A DNA stretch of 64,000 nucleotides from Streptomyces lincolnensis (lineage in GTDB: Bacteria > Actinomycetota > Actinomycetes > Streptomycetales > Streptomycetaceae). The DNA lies in NCBI RefSeq assembly GCF_021173675.1, contig NZ_JAIHON010000015.1, forward strand, positions 62,001 through 126,000, read 5' to 3'. Below the pieces are notes generated by a model. It saw nothing but the letters and a program-made list of their open reading frames with translations, was not told the origin of the DNA and ran no database searches. Positions 51,145 through 59,601 of this stretch are shown here, one piece after another (position 1 is the first letter of the stretch; the number at the start of each line of letters is the position of its first letter). A program made the translations under genes and the position numbers.

Positions 51145-51756
51145 ATGACATCCGTCCTCGTCTGCGACGACTCCCCGCTTGCCCGAGAGGCGCTCCGCCG
51201 CGCGGTCGCGACCGTGCCCGGCGTCGAGCGTGTGACGACGGCGGCCAACGGCGAGGAAGTCCTCCGCCGCTGGGGTGCCGACCGCTCGGACCTGATTCTG
51301 ATGGACGTACGCATGCCCGGTCTGGGCGGCGTCGAGACCGTCCGGCGGCTGCTGTCCGCCGACCCCGGGGCGCGCATCATCATGCTCACCGTCGCCGAGG
51401 ACCTCGACGGGGTCGCTCTCGCGGTGGCGGCGGGGGCACGCGGGTACCTCCACAAGGACGCCTCCCGGGCCGAGTTGCGCGCCACCGTCACGCAGGCGCT
51501 CGCCGACCCGACCTGGCGGCTCGCCCCGCGGCGGCTGCGGTCCGCCGAGATGGGCGCGGCGCCGACGCTCACGGCGCGTGAGATCCAGGTGCTCGAAGGG
51601 ATGAGCCACGGGCGGTCCAACGCGGAGATCGGGCGTGAGCTGTTCCTGTCCGAGGACACGGTGAAGACGCATGCTCGGCGGTTGTTCAAGAAGCTGGGTG
51701 CGTCTGACCGGGCGCATGCTGTCGCTCTCGGGTTCCGGTGGGGTCTGGTTCGCTGA
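51145..51756 (+). CDS. bldM: orphan response regulator BldM
   Basis: 203 residues, the length of BldM. The receiver domain (1-120) keeps the phospho-acceptor D54 in LILMDVRMPG; the LuxR-type helix-turn-helix (about 140-200) has LTAREIQVLEGMSHGRSNAE and EDTVKTHARRLFKKLG. BldM acts without a paired kinase; as a homodimer it activates early and as a heterodimer with WhiI late sporulation genes. The start is the ATG at 51145 with GGAGG upstream; an upstream in-frame start would add eight residues. No histidine kinase is near. Confidence 0.97.
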   Translation: MTSVLVCDDSPLAREALRRAVATVPGVERVTTAANGEEVLRRWGADRSDLILMDVRMPGLGGVETVRRLLSADPGARIIMLTVAEDLDGVALAVAAGARGYLHKDASRAELRATVTQALADPTWRLAPRRLRSAEMGAAPTLTAREIQVLEGMSHGRSNAEIGRELFLSEDTVKTHARRLFKKLGASDRAHAVALGFRWGLVR

Positions 51757-51785
51757 GAGCTCGGTCGTCGTAGGTCGTCGTTCTG

Positions 51786-51865
51786 GTGCGGGCTGTTTGT
51801 GGCTGGTCGCGCCCCGCGGCGGCAGCCGCATATGGACGCAGCCCCGCGCCCCTTTGGGGCGCGGG
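51786..51865. repeat. dispersed intergenic element, copy B, with terminator hairpin
   Basis: Same element as 5588-5671. Its last part forms CCCGCGCCCC-ttt-GGGGCGCGGG (51843-51865) followed by CGCTTGTTT, a likely bldM terminator. Confidence 0.75.
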
Positions 51866-51951
51866 CGCTTGTTTCGCGGCGGATGCCGCATCCTTGAGGT
51901 GTGGAGTTCCTCGGGGACGAGTCGGTCGAGCGGAAGGGGAGGGCGCAAGGG

Positions 51952-52629
51952 ATGAGTTCCGGCGCACCTGCTCATAACGCTTCGGTGCACAACGACCAGG
52001 GCGATGCCGCGCATCCGATGCCGTCAGGGCACCATGGACCGATGCGCGACGACGAGGCGGGCACTGCCCCAGGGGCGATCGGTGCGCTCGTCCACCGCGC
52101 CGTCGACGGGGACGAGCAGGCCACGCACGACCTGCTCGCCCATGTCCACCCCCTGGCGCTGCGCTACTGCCGCACCCGTCTGTCCCGCCTGCCCGGCGAC
52201 GCCCGGCACTTCGTGGAGGACCTGGCCCAGGAGGTCTGCGTGGCCGTCCTCCTCGCCCTGCCGCGCTACAAGGACACCGGACGGCCCTTCGAGGCGTTCG
52301 TCTTCGCCATCGCCGCGCACAAGGTCGCCGACCTCCAGCGGGCGGCGATGCGGCACCCCGGCTCCACGGCCGTCCCCTCGGACGAGATGCCGGAGCGGCC
52401 CGACGACTCGCTCGGCCCGGAGGAGCGCGCCCTGCTCAGCAGCGACGCCGCCTGGGCCAAGAAACTGCTGGCCAACCTCCCCGAGAACCAGCGCGAACTG
52501 TTGCTGCTGCGCATCGCGGTGGGGTTGACGGCGGAGGAGACGGGTCAGATGTTGGGAATGTCACCCGGTGCGGTCCGAGTGGCCCAGCACAGGGCGCTGA
52601 GCAGGCTGCGGGCGCTGGCCGAGCAGTAG
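51952..52629 (+). CDS. shbA: RNA polymerase sigma factor ShbA
   Basis: 225 residues, ECF-size sigma factor. Region 2 (about 65-135) has HVHPLALRYCRTRLSRL, DLAQEVCVAVLLALPRY and FVFAIAAHKVADLQR; region 4 (about 165-222) has LPENQRELLLLRIAVGLTAEETGQML. By position beside bldM and guaB it corresponds to ShbA (SCO4769), which drives transcription of the principal sigma gene hrdB in S. griseus. ATG at 51952 with GGAGG eight bases upstream; a GTG at 51901 would add 17 residues. The N-terminal 50 residues are low in complexity. Confidence 0.92.
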   Translation: MSSGAPAHNASVHNDQGDAAHPMPSGHHGPMRDDEAGTAPGAIGALVHRAVDGDEQATHDLLAHVHPLALRYCRTRLSRLPGDARHFVEDLAQEVCVAVLLALPRYKDTGRPFEAFVFAIAAHKVADLQRAAMRHPGSTAVPSDEMPERPDDSLGPEERALLSSDAAWAKKLLANLPENQRELLLLRIAVGLTAEETGQMLGMSPGAVRVAQHRALSRLRALAEQ

Positions 52630-52700
52630 GCCGCGTTCCCTGAACGGACGCGGCACCGATTCCGTATGAACATACGAAGCCCGGAGTGGGTCCGAACCGT

Positions 52701-52726
52701 GGAATGTGAGCCCCTCGCTTCCCGTT
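52701..52726 (+). promoter_or_regulatory. sigma-R-like promoter of guaB
   Basis: GGAAT (52701-52705), 18 bp, GTT (52724-52726) fits the thiol-stress sigma-R consensus GGAAT-N18-GTT. TAGCAT (52726-52731) overlaps its -10 and could serve HrdB instead. Confidence 0.5.
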
Positions 52727-52770
52727 AGCATGGACATCCGCACCGATCAAGGCCATTTGGGGAAGGTGTC

Positions 52771-54273
52771 ATGACTGCGAACGTCGACGGAGTGCCCGGA
52801 AAATTCGCGACACTCGGGCTGACCTACGACGACGTGCTGCTGCTGCCGGGAGCCTCCGAGGTGCTCCCCAACGCGGTCGACACCTCGTCCCGCATCTCCC
52901 GCAACGTCCGGGTGAACATCCCGCTGCTCTCGGCGGCCATGGACAAGGTGACCGAGTCCCGCATGGCCATCGCGATGGCCCGCCTGGGCGGCGTCGGCGT
53001 GCTGCACCGCAACCTCTCCGTCGAGGACCAGGTCAACCAGGTCGACCTGGTGAAGCGGTCCGAGTCCGGCATGGTCACCGACCCCATCACGGTGCACCCG
53101 GAGGCGACCCTCGCCGAGGCCGACGCGCTGTGCGCCAAGTTCCGCATCAGCGGTGTCCCGGTCACCGACCCGGCCGGCAAGCTGCTCGGCATCGTCACCA
53201 ACCGCGACATGGCCTTCGAGACGGACCGCAGCCGTCAGGTGCGCGAGGTCATGACGCCGATGCCGCTGGTCACCGGCCAGGTCGGCATCTCCGGCAGCGA
53301 GGCGATGGAACTGCTGCGCCGCCACAAGATCGAGAAGCTTCCCCTGGTCGACGGGGCGGGCGTCCTCAAGGGCCTCATCACGGTCAAGGACTTCGTCAAG
53401 GCGGAGAAGTACCCCAACGCCGCCAAGGACTCCGAGGGCCGGCTCCTGGTCGGTGCCGCCGTCGGCGCCAGCCCCGAGGCCCTGGAACGCGCCCAGGCGC
53501 TCGCCGAGGCCGGCGTGGACTTCCTGGTCGTCGACACCTCGCACGGCCACAACAGCAACGCCCTCAGCTGGATGTCGAAGATCAAGTCGAGCGTCGGCGT
53601 CGACGTGATCGGCGGCAATGTCGCCACCCGCGACGGCGCCCAGGCGCTCATCGACGCCGGTGTCGACGGCATCAAGGTCGGGGTCGGGCCGGGCTCCATC
53701 TGCACCACCCGCGTGGTCGCCGGCATCGGCGTCCCGCAGGTCACCGCCATCTACGAGGCCTCCCTCGCCGCCCGCCCCGCCGGCATCCCGCTGATCGGCG
53801 ACGGCGGCCTGCAGTACTCCGGCGACATCGGCAAGGCGCTCGCCGCCGGTGCCGACACCGTGATGTTGGGCTCGCTGCTCGCGGGCTGCGAGGAGTCGCC
53901 CGGCGAGCTGCAGTTCATCAACGGCAAGCAGTTCAAGTCGTACCGCGGCATGGGCTCGCTCGGCGCCATGCAGTCCCGGGGCCAGGGCAAGTCGTACTCC
54001 AAGGACCGCTACTTCCAGGCCGAGGTCTCCGCGGACGACAAGCTCGTGCCCGAGGGCATCGAGGGGCAGGTGCCCTACCGGGGCCCGCTGTCCAGCGTCC
54101 TGCACCAGCTCGTCGGCGGGCTGCGCCAGACCATGGGCTACGTGGGCGCGGCCACCATCGACGAGATGGAGTCCAAGGGCCGCTTCGTGCGGATCACCTC
54201 GGCGGGTCTGAAGGAGTCGCACCCGCACGACATCCAGATGACGGTGGAGGCCCCGAACTACAGCCGCAAGTGA
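52771..54273 (+). CDS. guaB: IMP dehydrogenase
   Basis: 500 residues. It oxidises IMP to XMP, the committed step of GMP synthesis. The catalytic loop GVGPGSICTTRVVAG places the nucleophile at C311. Two CBS domains are inserted at about 95-205 (MVTDPITVHPEATL, VMTPMPLVTG); the IMP-binding GDGGLQYSGDIGKALAAGA, the SYRGMGSLGAM flap and GQVPYRGPL follow. The ATG at 52771 has GGGGAAGG upstream. A terminator hairpin separates it from guaB3. Confidence 0.97.
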   Translation: MTANVDGVPGKFATLGLTYDDVLLLPGASEVLPNAVDTSSRISRNVRVNIPLLSAAMDKVTESRMAIAMARLGGVGVLHRNLSVEDQVNQVDLVKRSESGMVTDPITVHPEATLAEADALCAKFRISGVPVTDPAGKLLGIVTNRDMAFETDRSRQVREVMTPMPLVTGQVGISGSEAMELLRRHKIEKLPLVDGAGVLKGLITVKDFVKAEKYPNAAKDSEGRLLVGAAVGASPEALERAQALAEAGVDFLVVDTSHGHNSNALSWMSKIKSSVGVDVIGGNVATRDGAQALIDAGVDGIKVGVGPGSICTTRVVAGIGVPQVTAIYEASLAARPAGIPLIGDGGLQYSGDIGKALAAGADTVMLGSLLAGCEESPGELQFINGKQFKSYRGMGSLGAMQSRGQGKSYSKDRYFQAEVSADDKLVPEGIEGQVPYRGPLSSVLHQLVGGLRQTMGYVGAATIDEMESKGRFVRITSAGLKESHPHDIQMTVEAPNYSRK

Positions 54274-54289
54274 CGGCCACGCGCGCGTG

Positions 54290-54320
54290 AGGGCGGCCCC
54301 GGGGCATCCGGGGCCGCCCT
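54290..54320 (+). terminator. terminator after guaB
   Basis: 13-bp perfect stem AGGGCGGCCCCGG (54290-54302) / CCGGGGCCGCCCT (54308-54320), loop of five. Confidence 0.85.
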
Positions 54321-54378
54321 TGTCGTACCCGTCGGGGATACTGGAAGACGCTGAAACGCATCACGAAAGGCCACCCAC

Positions 54379-55503
54379 GTGACTGAGATCGAGATCGGGC
54401 GCGGCAAGCGCGGCCGCCGGGCGTACGCCTTCGACGACATCGCCGTCGTCCCCAGCCGTCGTACGCGCGACCCGAAGGAGGTCTCGATCGCCTGGCAGAT
54501 CGACGCCTACCGGTTCGAGCTGCCCTTCTTGGCCGCCCCCATGGACTCGGTCGTCTCGCCGGCCACCGCGATCCGCATCGGCGAGCTCGGCGGCCTCGGC
54601 GTGCTCAACCTCGAAGGCCTGTGGACGCGGTACGAGGACCCGCAGCCGCTGCTGGACGAGATCGTCGGCCTGCCCGTCGAGGCGGCCACCCGCCGGCTCC
54701 AGGAGATCTACGCCGCTCCCATCAAGGAGGAGCTCATCGGGCAGCGCCTGAAGGAGGTGCGCGACTCGGGCGTGGTCACCGCCGCCGCGCTCTCCCCGCA
54801 GCGCACCGCCGAGTTCTCCAAGGTGGTCGTGGACGCGGGCGTGGACATCTTCGTCATCCGCGGTACGACGGTCTCGGCGGAGCACGTCTCCGGCTCGCAC
54901 GAACCGCTGAACCTGAAGCAGTTCATCTACGAGCTCGACGTCCCGGTGATCGTCGGCGGCTGCGCCACCTACACCGCGGCCCTGCATCTGATGCGCACCG
55001 GCGCCGCGGGCGTCCTGGTCGGCTTCGGCGGCGGCGCCGCGCACACCACGCGCAACGTCCTGGGCATCCAGGTCCCGATGGCGACCGCGGTGGCCGATGT
55101 GGCCGCCGCCCGCCGCGACTACATGGACGAGTCCGGCGGCCGGTACGTGCACGTCATCGCGGACGGCGGCGTCGGCTGGTCCGGCGACCTGCCCAAGGCG
55201 ATCGCCTGCGGCGCCGACGCGGTCATGATGGGCTCCCCGCTGGCCCGCGCCACGGACGCGCCCGGCAAGGGCAACCACTGGGGCATGGAGGCCGTCAACG
55301 AGGAGCTGCCGCGCGGCAAGAAGGTCGACCTCGGCACGGTCGGCACCATCGAGGAGGTCCTCACCGGCCCGTCCCACACCCCGGACGGCTCGATGAACCT
55401 CTTCGGCGCCCTGCGCCGCGCCATGGCCACCACCGGCTACAGCGAGCTCAAGGAGTTCCAGCGCGTCGAGGTGACGGTCGCGGACTCCCAGCACCGCCGC
55501 TAG
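54379..55503 (+). CDS. guaB3: GuaB3-type IMP dehydrogenase family protein
   Basis: 374 residues, IMPDH/GMPR barrel without CBS domains. AYAFDDIAVVPSRRTRDPKE and ELPFLAAPMDSVVSP match the N-terminal strands; HVIADGGVGWSGDLPKAIACGADAVM is the phosphate loop (quoted as hallmark GDLPKAIACGADAVMMG). In the catalytic loop GFGGGAAHTTRNVLGI a His stands where guaB has C311. This substitution looks typical for actinobacterial GuaB3, whose reaction is not settled. GTG at 54379 with a GAAAGG site. Follows guaB by 105 bp with its own likely promoter. Confidence 0.93.
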   Translation: MTEIEIGRGKRGRRAYAFDDIAVVPSRRTRDPKEVSIAWQIDAYRFELPFLAAPMDSVVSPATAIRIGELGGLGVLNLEGLWTRYEDPQPLLDEIVGLPVEAATRRLQEIYAAPIKEELIGQRLKEVRDSGVVTAAALSPQRTAEFSKVVVDAGVDIFVIRGTTVSAEHVSGSHEPLNLKQFIYELDVPVIVGGCATYTAALHLMRTGAAGVLVGFGGGAAHTTRNVLGIQVPMATAVADVAAARRDYMDESGGRYVHVIADGGVGWSGDLPKAIACGADAVMMGSPLARATDAPGKGNHWGMEAVNEELPRGKKVDLGTVGTIEEVLTGPSHTPDGSMNLFGALRRAMATTGYSELKEFQRVEVTVADSQHRR

Positions 55504-55516
55504 GCCGTACGACGTC

Positions 55517-55552
55517 GAAGGGGCCGCTCACCATCGGGTGGGCGGCCCCTTC
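55517..55552. terminator. terminator between guaB3 and the convergent membrane protein gene
   Basis: 11-bp perfect stem GAAGGGGCCGC (55517-55527) / GCGGCCCCTTC (55542-55552), 14-base loop. Confidence 0.85.
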
Positions 55553-55569
55553 CTGCTGGGTGTGCGCTC

Positions 55570-56124
55570 TTACGACGCGGCCTTCTTCGCGCCCGAGAAC
55601 GCGGCGAAGGCGCCGATGGCGAAGAAGAGGAAGGTCATCGCGTCGACCGTCTCCTTCCAGCCCTTGGCGAGGTCGCCGAAGTGGTCCATGAGGACGGTGG
55701 TGACGGACATGTCGAACTCGTCGGCGAAGATCGCGGCGATGCCGATCAGCTGGCCGAGGTAGATGGCGCCCAGGGCCAGCAGCGCGCTCACCACGGGCAC
55801 CACCGGGTTGGGGCCGCCGATCTTGCCGGCCGCGAGGCCGACGAGGAAGCCGACGCCGATGGCCGCGTAGCCGATCTCGCGCTCGGTGGCGCCGATGATC
55901 GCGCCGTAGATCCCGGCGGTGACCAGCGCCGCCACGACGGCGGCGACGATGCCGAGGGCGAGGTTGCCGCGGGCGGGGGCCGGGGTCGTGACGTAGGCCG
56001 GGGGCGGGGGTACGGCGCCGGGCTGCTGGGCGAAGGGGTTGCCGCCGGTGGGCTGGGGAGCGGTGCCGGGCTGCGGGGCGTACGGGTTGCCCTCGGCGGG
56101 CTGCGGCGGAGTTGGCTGGGTCAT
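55570..56124 (-). CDS. membrane protein with Pro/Gln-rich cytoplasmic N-terminus
   Basis: 184 residues. A disordered N-terminal part of about 60 residues (MTQPTPPQPAEGNPYAPQ, QQPGAVPPPP) is followed by about four membrane helices (IVAAVVAALVTAGIYGAIIGA, AIGVGFLVGLAAGKIGG, VVPVVSALLALGAIYLGQLIG and FLFFAIGAFAAFSGAKK) with a short outside loop. The final Lys-rich end is cytoplasmic. No function is recognised; such proteins are common in Streptomyces. The ATG at 56124 is chosen over upstream starts because the extra 30 residues do not fit. Confidence 0.8.
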   Translation of the reverse strand: MTQPTPPQPAEGNPYAPQPGTAPQPTGGNPFAQQPGAVPPPPAYVTTPAPARGNLALGIVAAVVAALVTAGIYGAIIGATEREIGYAAIGVGFLVGLAAGKIGGPNPVVPVVSALLALGAIYLGQLIGIAAIFADEFDMSVTTVLMDHFGDLAKGWKETVDAMTFLFFAIGAFAAFSGAKKAAS

Positions 56125-56314
56125 GACAGGAAATCCCCCCGAGTCCCTCGCGGGACCGATGCATGAAATGAGCGGTGTGGGCACGCGCACGTGGGTGCGG
56201 CAGGATTCGCGCACGTTTGTGCGACGAGTCGCCGAAGAGTAGCAGGCGCCCCCGAGCGGTCCACCAGTGATTTCGTGTCTCGATTTCGCCGCTGTTCGCC
56301 GCTGTTCGGCGGGG

Positions 56315-57523
56315 TCAGAGCCGGTGGGCCGCGCCCGTCGGTGTGGCTCCGCGTGTGTCCAGGAGCAACTGGGCCTTCACGGACAGGCCTTGGAGGTCGT
56401 ACGTGCGGTGCTGCTGGAGCAGGATCGTCAGGTCGGCGTCGGCGGCGGCCTCGTAGAGCGAGTCGGCGCGCGGCACCGGGCGGTCCAGGACGTTCCAGGA
56501 CGGGATGTGCGGGTCGTGGTAGCTGACGGAGGCGCCGAGTTGCATCAGCCGGACGGCGATCTCCTGGGCGGGGGTGGCCTGCTGGTCGGCGAGGTCGGGC
56601 TTGTAGGTGACGCCGAGGAGCAGCACCCGGGCGCCGCGCGCGGACTTGCCGTGCTCGTTGAGGAGGGCCGCGGCGCGCTGGATGACGTAGCGCGGCATCT
56701 GGTGGTTGACCTGTTGGGCGAGCTCGACCATGCGCAGGCTGCGGCCGGTGTGGCCGGTCAGGTCCCGCGCGGTGGCGTGGCCGCCGACGCCGGGGCCGGG
56801 GCGGAAGGCCTGGAAGCCGAACGGCTTGGTCTCGGCGCAGCGGATGACGTCCCACAGGTCGACGCCCAACTCGTGGCACAGCACGGCCATCTCGTTGACC
56901 AGGGCGATGTTGACGTGCCGGTAGTTGGTCTCCAGGAGCTGGACCGTCTCCGCCTCTCGCGGTCCACGCGCGCGTACGACCTTGTCGGTGAGCCTCGAGT
57001 AGAAGGCCGCGGCCGACTCGGTGCACGCCGGAGTCAGGCCGCCGATCACCTTGGGGGTGTTGGCGGGGGTGAAGTCGCGGTTGCCGGGGTCGACCCGGCT
57101 GGGGGAGTAGGCGAGGTGGAAGTCGCGGCCCGCGCGCAGGCCCGAGCCCTCTTCGAGGAGCGGGCGCAGGAAGTCCTCGGTGGTGCCCGGGTGCACCGGC
57201 GACTCCAGGATCACCGTGGTGTGCGGGCGCAGGCGCGCGGCCAGGGTGCGGGCGGCCGCCTCCACCTGGCCCAGGTCGGGGCCGCCGTCCGCGCCGGGTG
57301 GCGTGGGGGCGCAGATGACGGCGGTGCGCACCCGGCCGAGTTCGGCCGGGCTGGTGGCGTGCCGGAAGCCCCCCGAGAGCATCCGGCGCAGTTCGGCGGG
57401 GCTGAGCGAGCCGGCCTCGGGTCCCGTGCGGTAACCGAGCGTGGGGATGCCGGCGGTGACGGCGGCCTGGGCCAGCGGCAGTCCGTAGGGGCCGAGTCCG
57501 ATGACGGCGAGATCTGCGGGCAT
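56315..57523 (-). CDS. nucleotide-sugar dehydrogenase homologue lacking the catalytic Cys
   Basis: 402 residues, UDP-glucose/UDP-ManNAc dehydrogenase superfamily (WecC-like). N-domain: VIGLGPYGLPLA, CAPTPPGADGGPDL, ESPVHPGTTEDF, then LAYSPSRVDPGN. The middle domain has NYRHVNIALVNEMA. In the active-site loop GPGVGGHATARD the nucleophile Cys of the family (GGHCI) is Ala250. The C-terminal domain (VLLLGVTYKPDLADQQATPAQEI, quoted as LGVTYKPDLAD) is normal. Without the Cys the second oxidation to the acid cannot proceed by the usual route, so the protein may stop at the aldehyde, bind substrate only, or have another role. ATG at 57523. Confidence 0.87.
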   Translation of the reverse strand: MPADLAVIGLGPYGLPLAQAAVTAGIPTLGYRTGPEAGSLSPAELRRMLSGGFRHATSPAELGRVRTAVICAPTPPGADGGPDLGQVEAAARTLAARLRPHTTVILESPVHPGTTEDFLRPLLEEGSGLRAGRDFHLAYSPSRVDPGNRDFTPANTPKVIGGLTPACTESAAAFYSRLTDKVVRARGPREAETVQLLETNYRHVNIALVNEMAVLCHELGVDLWDVIRCAETKPFGFQAFRPGPGVGGHATARDLTGHTGRSLRMVELAQQVNHQMPRYVIQRAAALLNEHGKSARGARVLLLGVTYKPDLADQQATPAQEIAVRLMQLGASVSYHDPHIPSWNVLDRPVPRADSLYEAAADADLTILLQQHRTYDLQGLSVKAQLLLDTRGATPTGAAHRL

Positions 57524-57835
57524 GGCGTGGGCCGTCCTTCCCAGTAACCGAAGCGGGACAGGTGCGCAAGCCCTGTGGACAGGATGGGCGAGCGCAATGT
57601 CAGACTAGGAGTAAATATGACCGAAATACGGGATTGATTCCGTGTGTCTTTCTGCGGGTGTGTGAGCGTGGGACCACGCGTCCGTGAAAGTTGTCCACAG
57701 GCTGGGGGTGACTGGTGGCTGAAGTCGGGCAAGCCGGTCAGAATTTGGGCATGGGGGAAACGGACCGGGCCACTCCCCAGGAGTGAGCCGGTGCGACAGG
57801 AGCGCGACCGGCGCGCCCTACAGCGGGAGGCAGCG
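57524..57835. promoter_or_regulatory. gap upstream of glpD with two DnaA-box-like sites
   Basis: 312 bp. It includes TGTGGACAG (57574-57582), one mismatch from a reversed DnaA box, and TTGTCCACA (57691-57699), an exact Streptomyces DnaA box. No promoter could be fixed for glpD. Confidence 0.5.
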
Positions 57836-59542
57836 GTGAGGACAGCGACACTGGGACCGGCGCAACGCGCCGAGTCACTCGCATCAATGGCCGAGCGTGA
57901 GCTGGACGTGCTGGTGGTGGGAGCGGGTGTGGTCGGTGCGGGCACCGCCCTCGACGCCGTCACCCGAGGGCTGTCCGTGGGCCTGGTCGAGGCGCGTGAC
58001 TGGGCGTCCGGCACCTCCAGCCGCTCCAGCAAACTGATCCACGGCGGCCTGCGCTATCTGGAGATGCTCGACTTCGCGCTCGTCCGCGAGGCGTTGAAGG
58101 AGCGCGGCCTGCTCCTGGAGCGGCTCGCACCCCACCTGGTGAAACCCGTGCCGTTCCTGTACCCCCTTCAGCACAAGGGCTGGGAGCGGCTCTACGCCGG
58201 CTCGGGCGTCGCGCTCTACGACGCCATGTCGATGGCCCGCGGCCACGGCCGGGGCCTGCCCGTGCACCGGCACCTGAGCCGCCGTCACGCCCTGCGGGTC
58301 GCGCCCGCCCTGAAGAAGGACGCGCTGGTCGGCGCCCTGCAGTACTACGACGCCCAGATGGACGACGCCCGCTTCGTGGCGACCCTCGTGCGCACCGCGG
58401 CGGCCTACGGCGCGAAGACCGCCAACCGCGCGCGGGTCACCGGCTTCCTGCGCGAGGGGGAGCGGGTGGTCGGCGCCCGGGTGCAGGACGTCGAGGCCGG
58501 CGGGGAGTACGAGATCCGTGCCAAACAGGTCGTCAACGCCACCGGTGTGTGGACCGACGACACCCAGGCGATGGTCGGGGAGCGCGGCCAGTTCCACGTC
58601 CGGGCGTCCAAGGGCATCCACCTCGTCGTCCCCAAGGACCGCATCACCTCCTCGTCCGGCCTGATCCTGCGCACCGAGAAGTCCGTCCTCTTCGTCATCC
58701 CCTGGGGCCGGCACTGGATCATCGGGACCACGGACACCGACTGGGACCTCGACAAGGCGCACCCGGCCGCGTCCAGCGCCGACATCGACTATCTGCTGGA
58801 GCACGTGAACTCCGTGCTCGCGGTGCCGCTGACCCGCGACGACGTCCAGGGCGTGTACGCCGGACTGCGGCCGCTGCTCGCCGGTGAGTCGGACGCCACC
58901 AGCAAGCTCTCGCGCGAGCACACCGTGGCGCATCCCGCGCCGGGGCTCGTGGTCGTGGCGGGTGGCAAGTACACGACCTACCGGGTGATGGCCAAGGACG
59001 CGGTGGACGAGGCGGTGCACGGACTCGACATGCGGGTCGCCGAGTGCGTCACGGAGGACGTCCCGCTGCTGGGCGCCGAGGGATACCGGGCGCTGTGGAA
59101 CGCGCGGGCGCGGATCGCCGCCCGCACCGGCCTGCACGTGGTGCGCGTCGAGCATCTGCTGAATCGGTACGGCGCCCTGGCGGAGGAGGTGCTCGACCTC
59201 GTCGCCGCGGACACCTCGCTGGGCGAGCCGCTGCACGCGGCCGACGACTATCTGCGGGCCGAGATCGTCTACGCCGCCTCGCACGAGGGGGCCCGGCATC
59301 TGGACGACGTACTGACCCGGCGTACCCGTATCTCCATCGAGACCTTCGACCGCGGCACCCGCAGCGCCCGCGAGGCCGCGGAGCTGATGGCGCCGGTGCT
59401 CGGCTGGGACAAGGACCAGATCGAGCGCGAGGTCGAGCACTACGAGAAGCGGGTCGAGGCGGAGCGGGAGTCGCAGCGGCAGCCGGACGACCTGACGGCG
59501 GACGCGGCGCGGTTGGGGGCGCCGGACATCGTGCCGCTGTAG
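57836..59542 (+). CDS. glpD: glycerol-3-phosphate dehydrogenase (FAD)
   Basis: 568 residues. It oxidises sn-glycerol-3-phosphate to dihydroxyacetone phosphate at the membrane face and passes electrons to quinone. The FAD-binding VLVVGAGVVGAGTALDAVTRG (hallmark GAGVVGAG), SRSSKLIHGGLRYLE, the later NATGVWTDD and GGKYTTYRVMA are family motifs. A C-terminal DAO_C domain covers about 405-520. The GTG at 57836 has GGGAGG five bases upstream. No glpF or glpK gene is adjacent. Confidence 0.94.
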   Translation: MRTATLGPAQRAESLASMAERELDVLVVGAGVVGAGTALDAVTRGLSVGLVEARDWASGTSSRSSKLIHGGLRYLEMLDFALVREALKERGLLLERLAPHLVKPVPFLYPLQHKGWERLYAGSGVALYDAMSMARGHGRGLPVHRHLSRRHALRVAPALKKDALVGALQYYDAQMDDARFVATLVRTAAAYGAKTANRARVTGFLREGERVVGARVQDVEAGGEYEIRAKQVVNATGVWTDDTQAMVGERGQFHVRASKGIHLVVPKDRITSSSGLILRTEKSVLFVIPWGRHWIIGTTDTDWDLDKAHPAASSADIDYLLEHVNSVLAVPLTRDDVQGVYAGLRPLLAGESDATSKLSREHTVAHPAPGLVVVAGGKYTTYRVMAKDAVDEAVHGLDMRVAECVTEDVPLLGAEGYRALWNARARIAARTGLHVVRVEHLLNRYGALAEEVLDLVAADTSLGEPLHAADDYLRAEIVYAASHEGARHLDDVLTRRTRISIETFDRGTRSAREAAELMAPVLGWDKDQIEREVEHYEKRVEAERESQRQPDDLTADAARLGAPDIVPL

Positions 59543-59550
59543 GAACCGGC

Positions 59551-59600
59551 CCCGCCCGGCCCCGCCCGGCCCCGCCCGGCCCCGCCCGGCCCCGCCCGGC
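59551..59600 (+). repeat. five copies of a 10-bp tandem repeat
   Basis: CCCGCCCGGC repeated five times without change, starting eight bases after the glpD stop and ending next to the convergent gene's stop. Its G+C is total, so slippage is likely. Confidence 0.95.
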
Positions 59601-59601
59601 C

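Noticed and set aside
59551..59600. CRISPR-like array
   Set aside because: The 10-bp units are directly adjacent with no spacers; it is a minisatellite.
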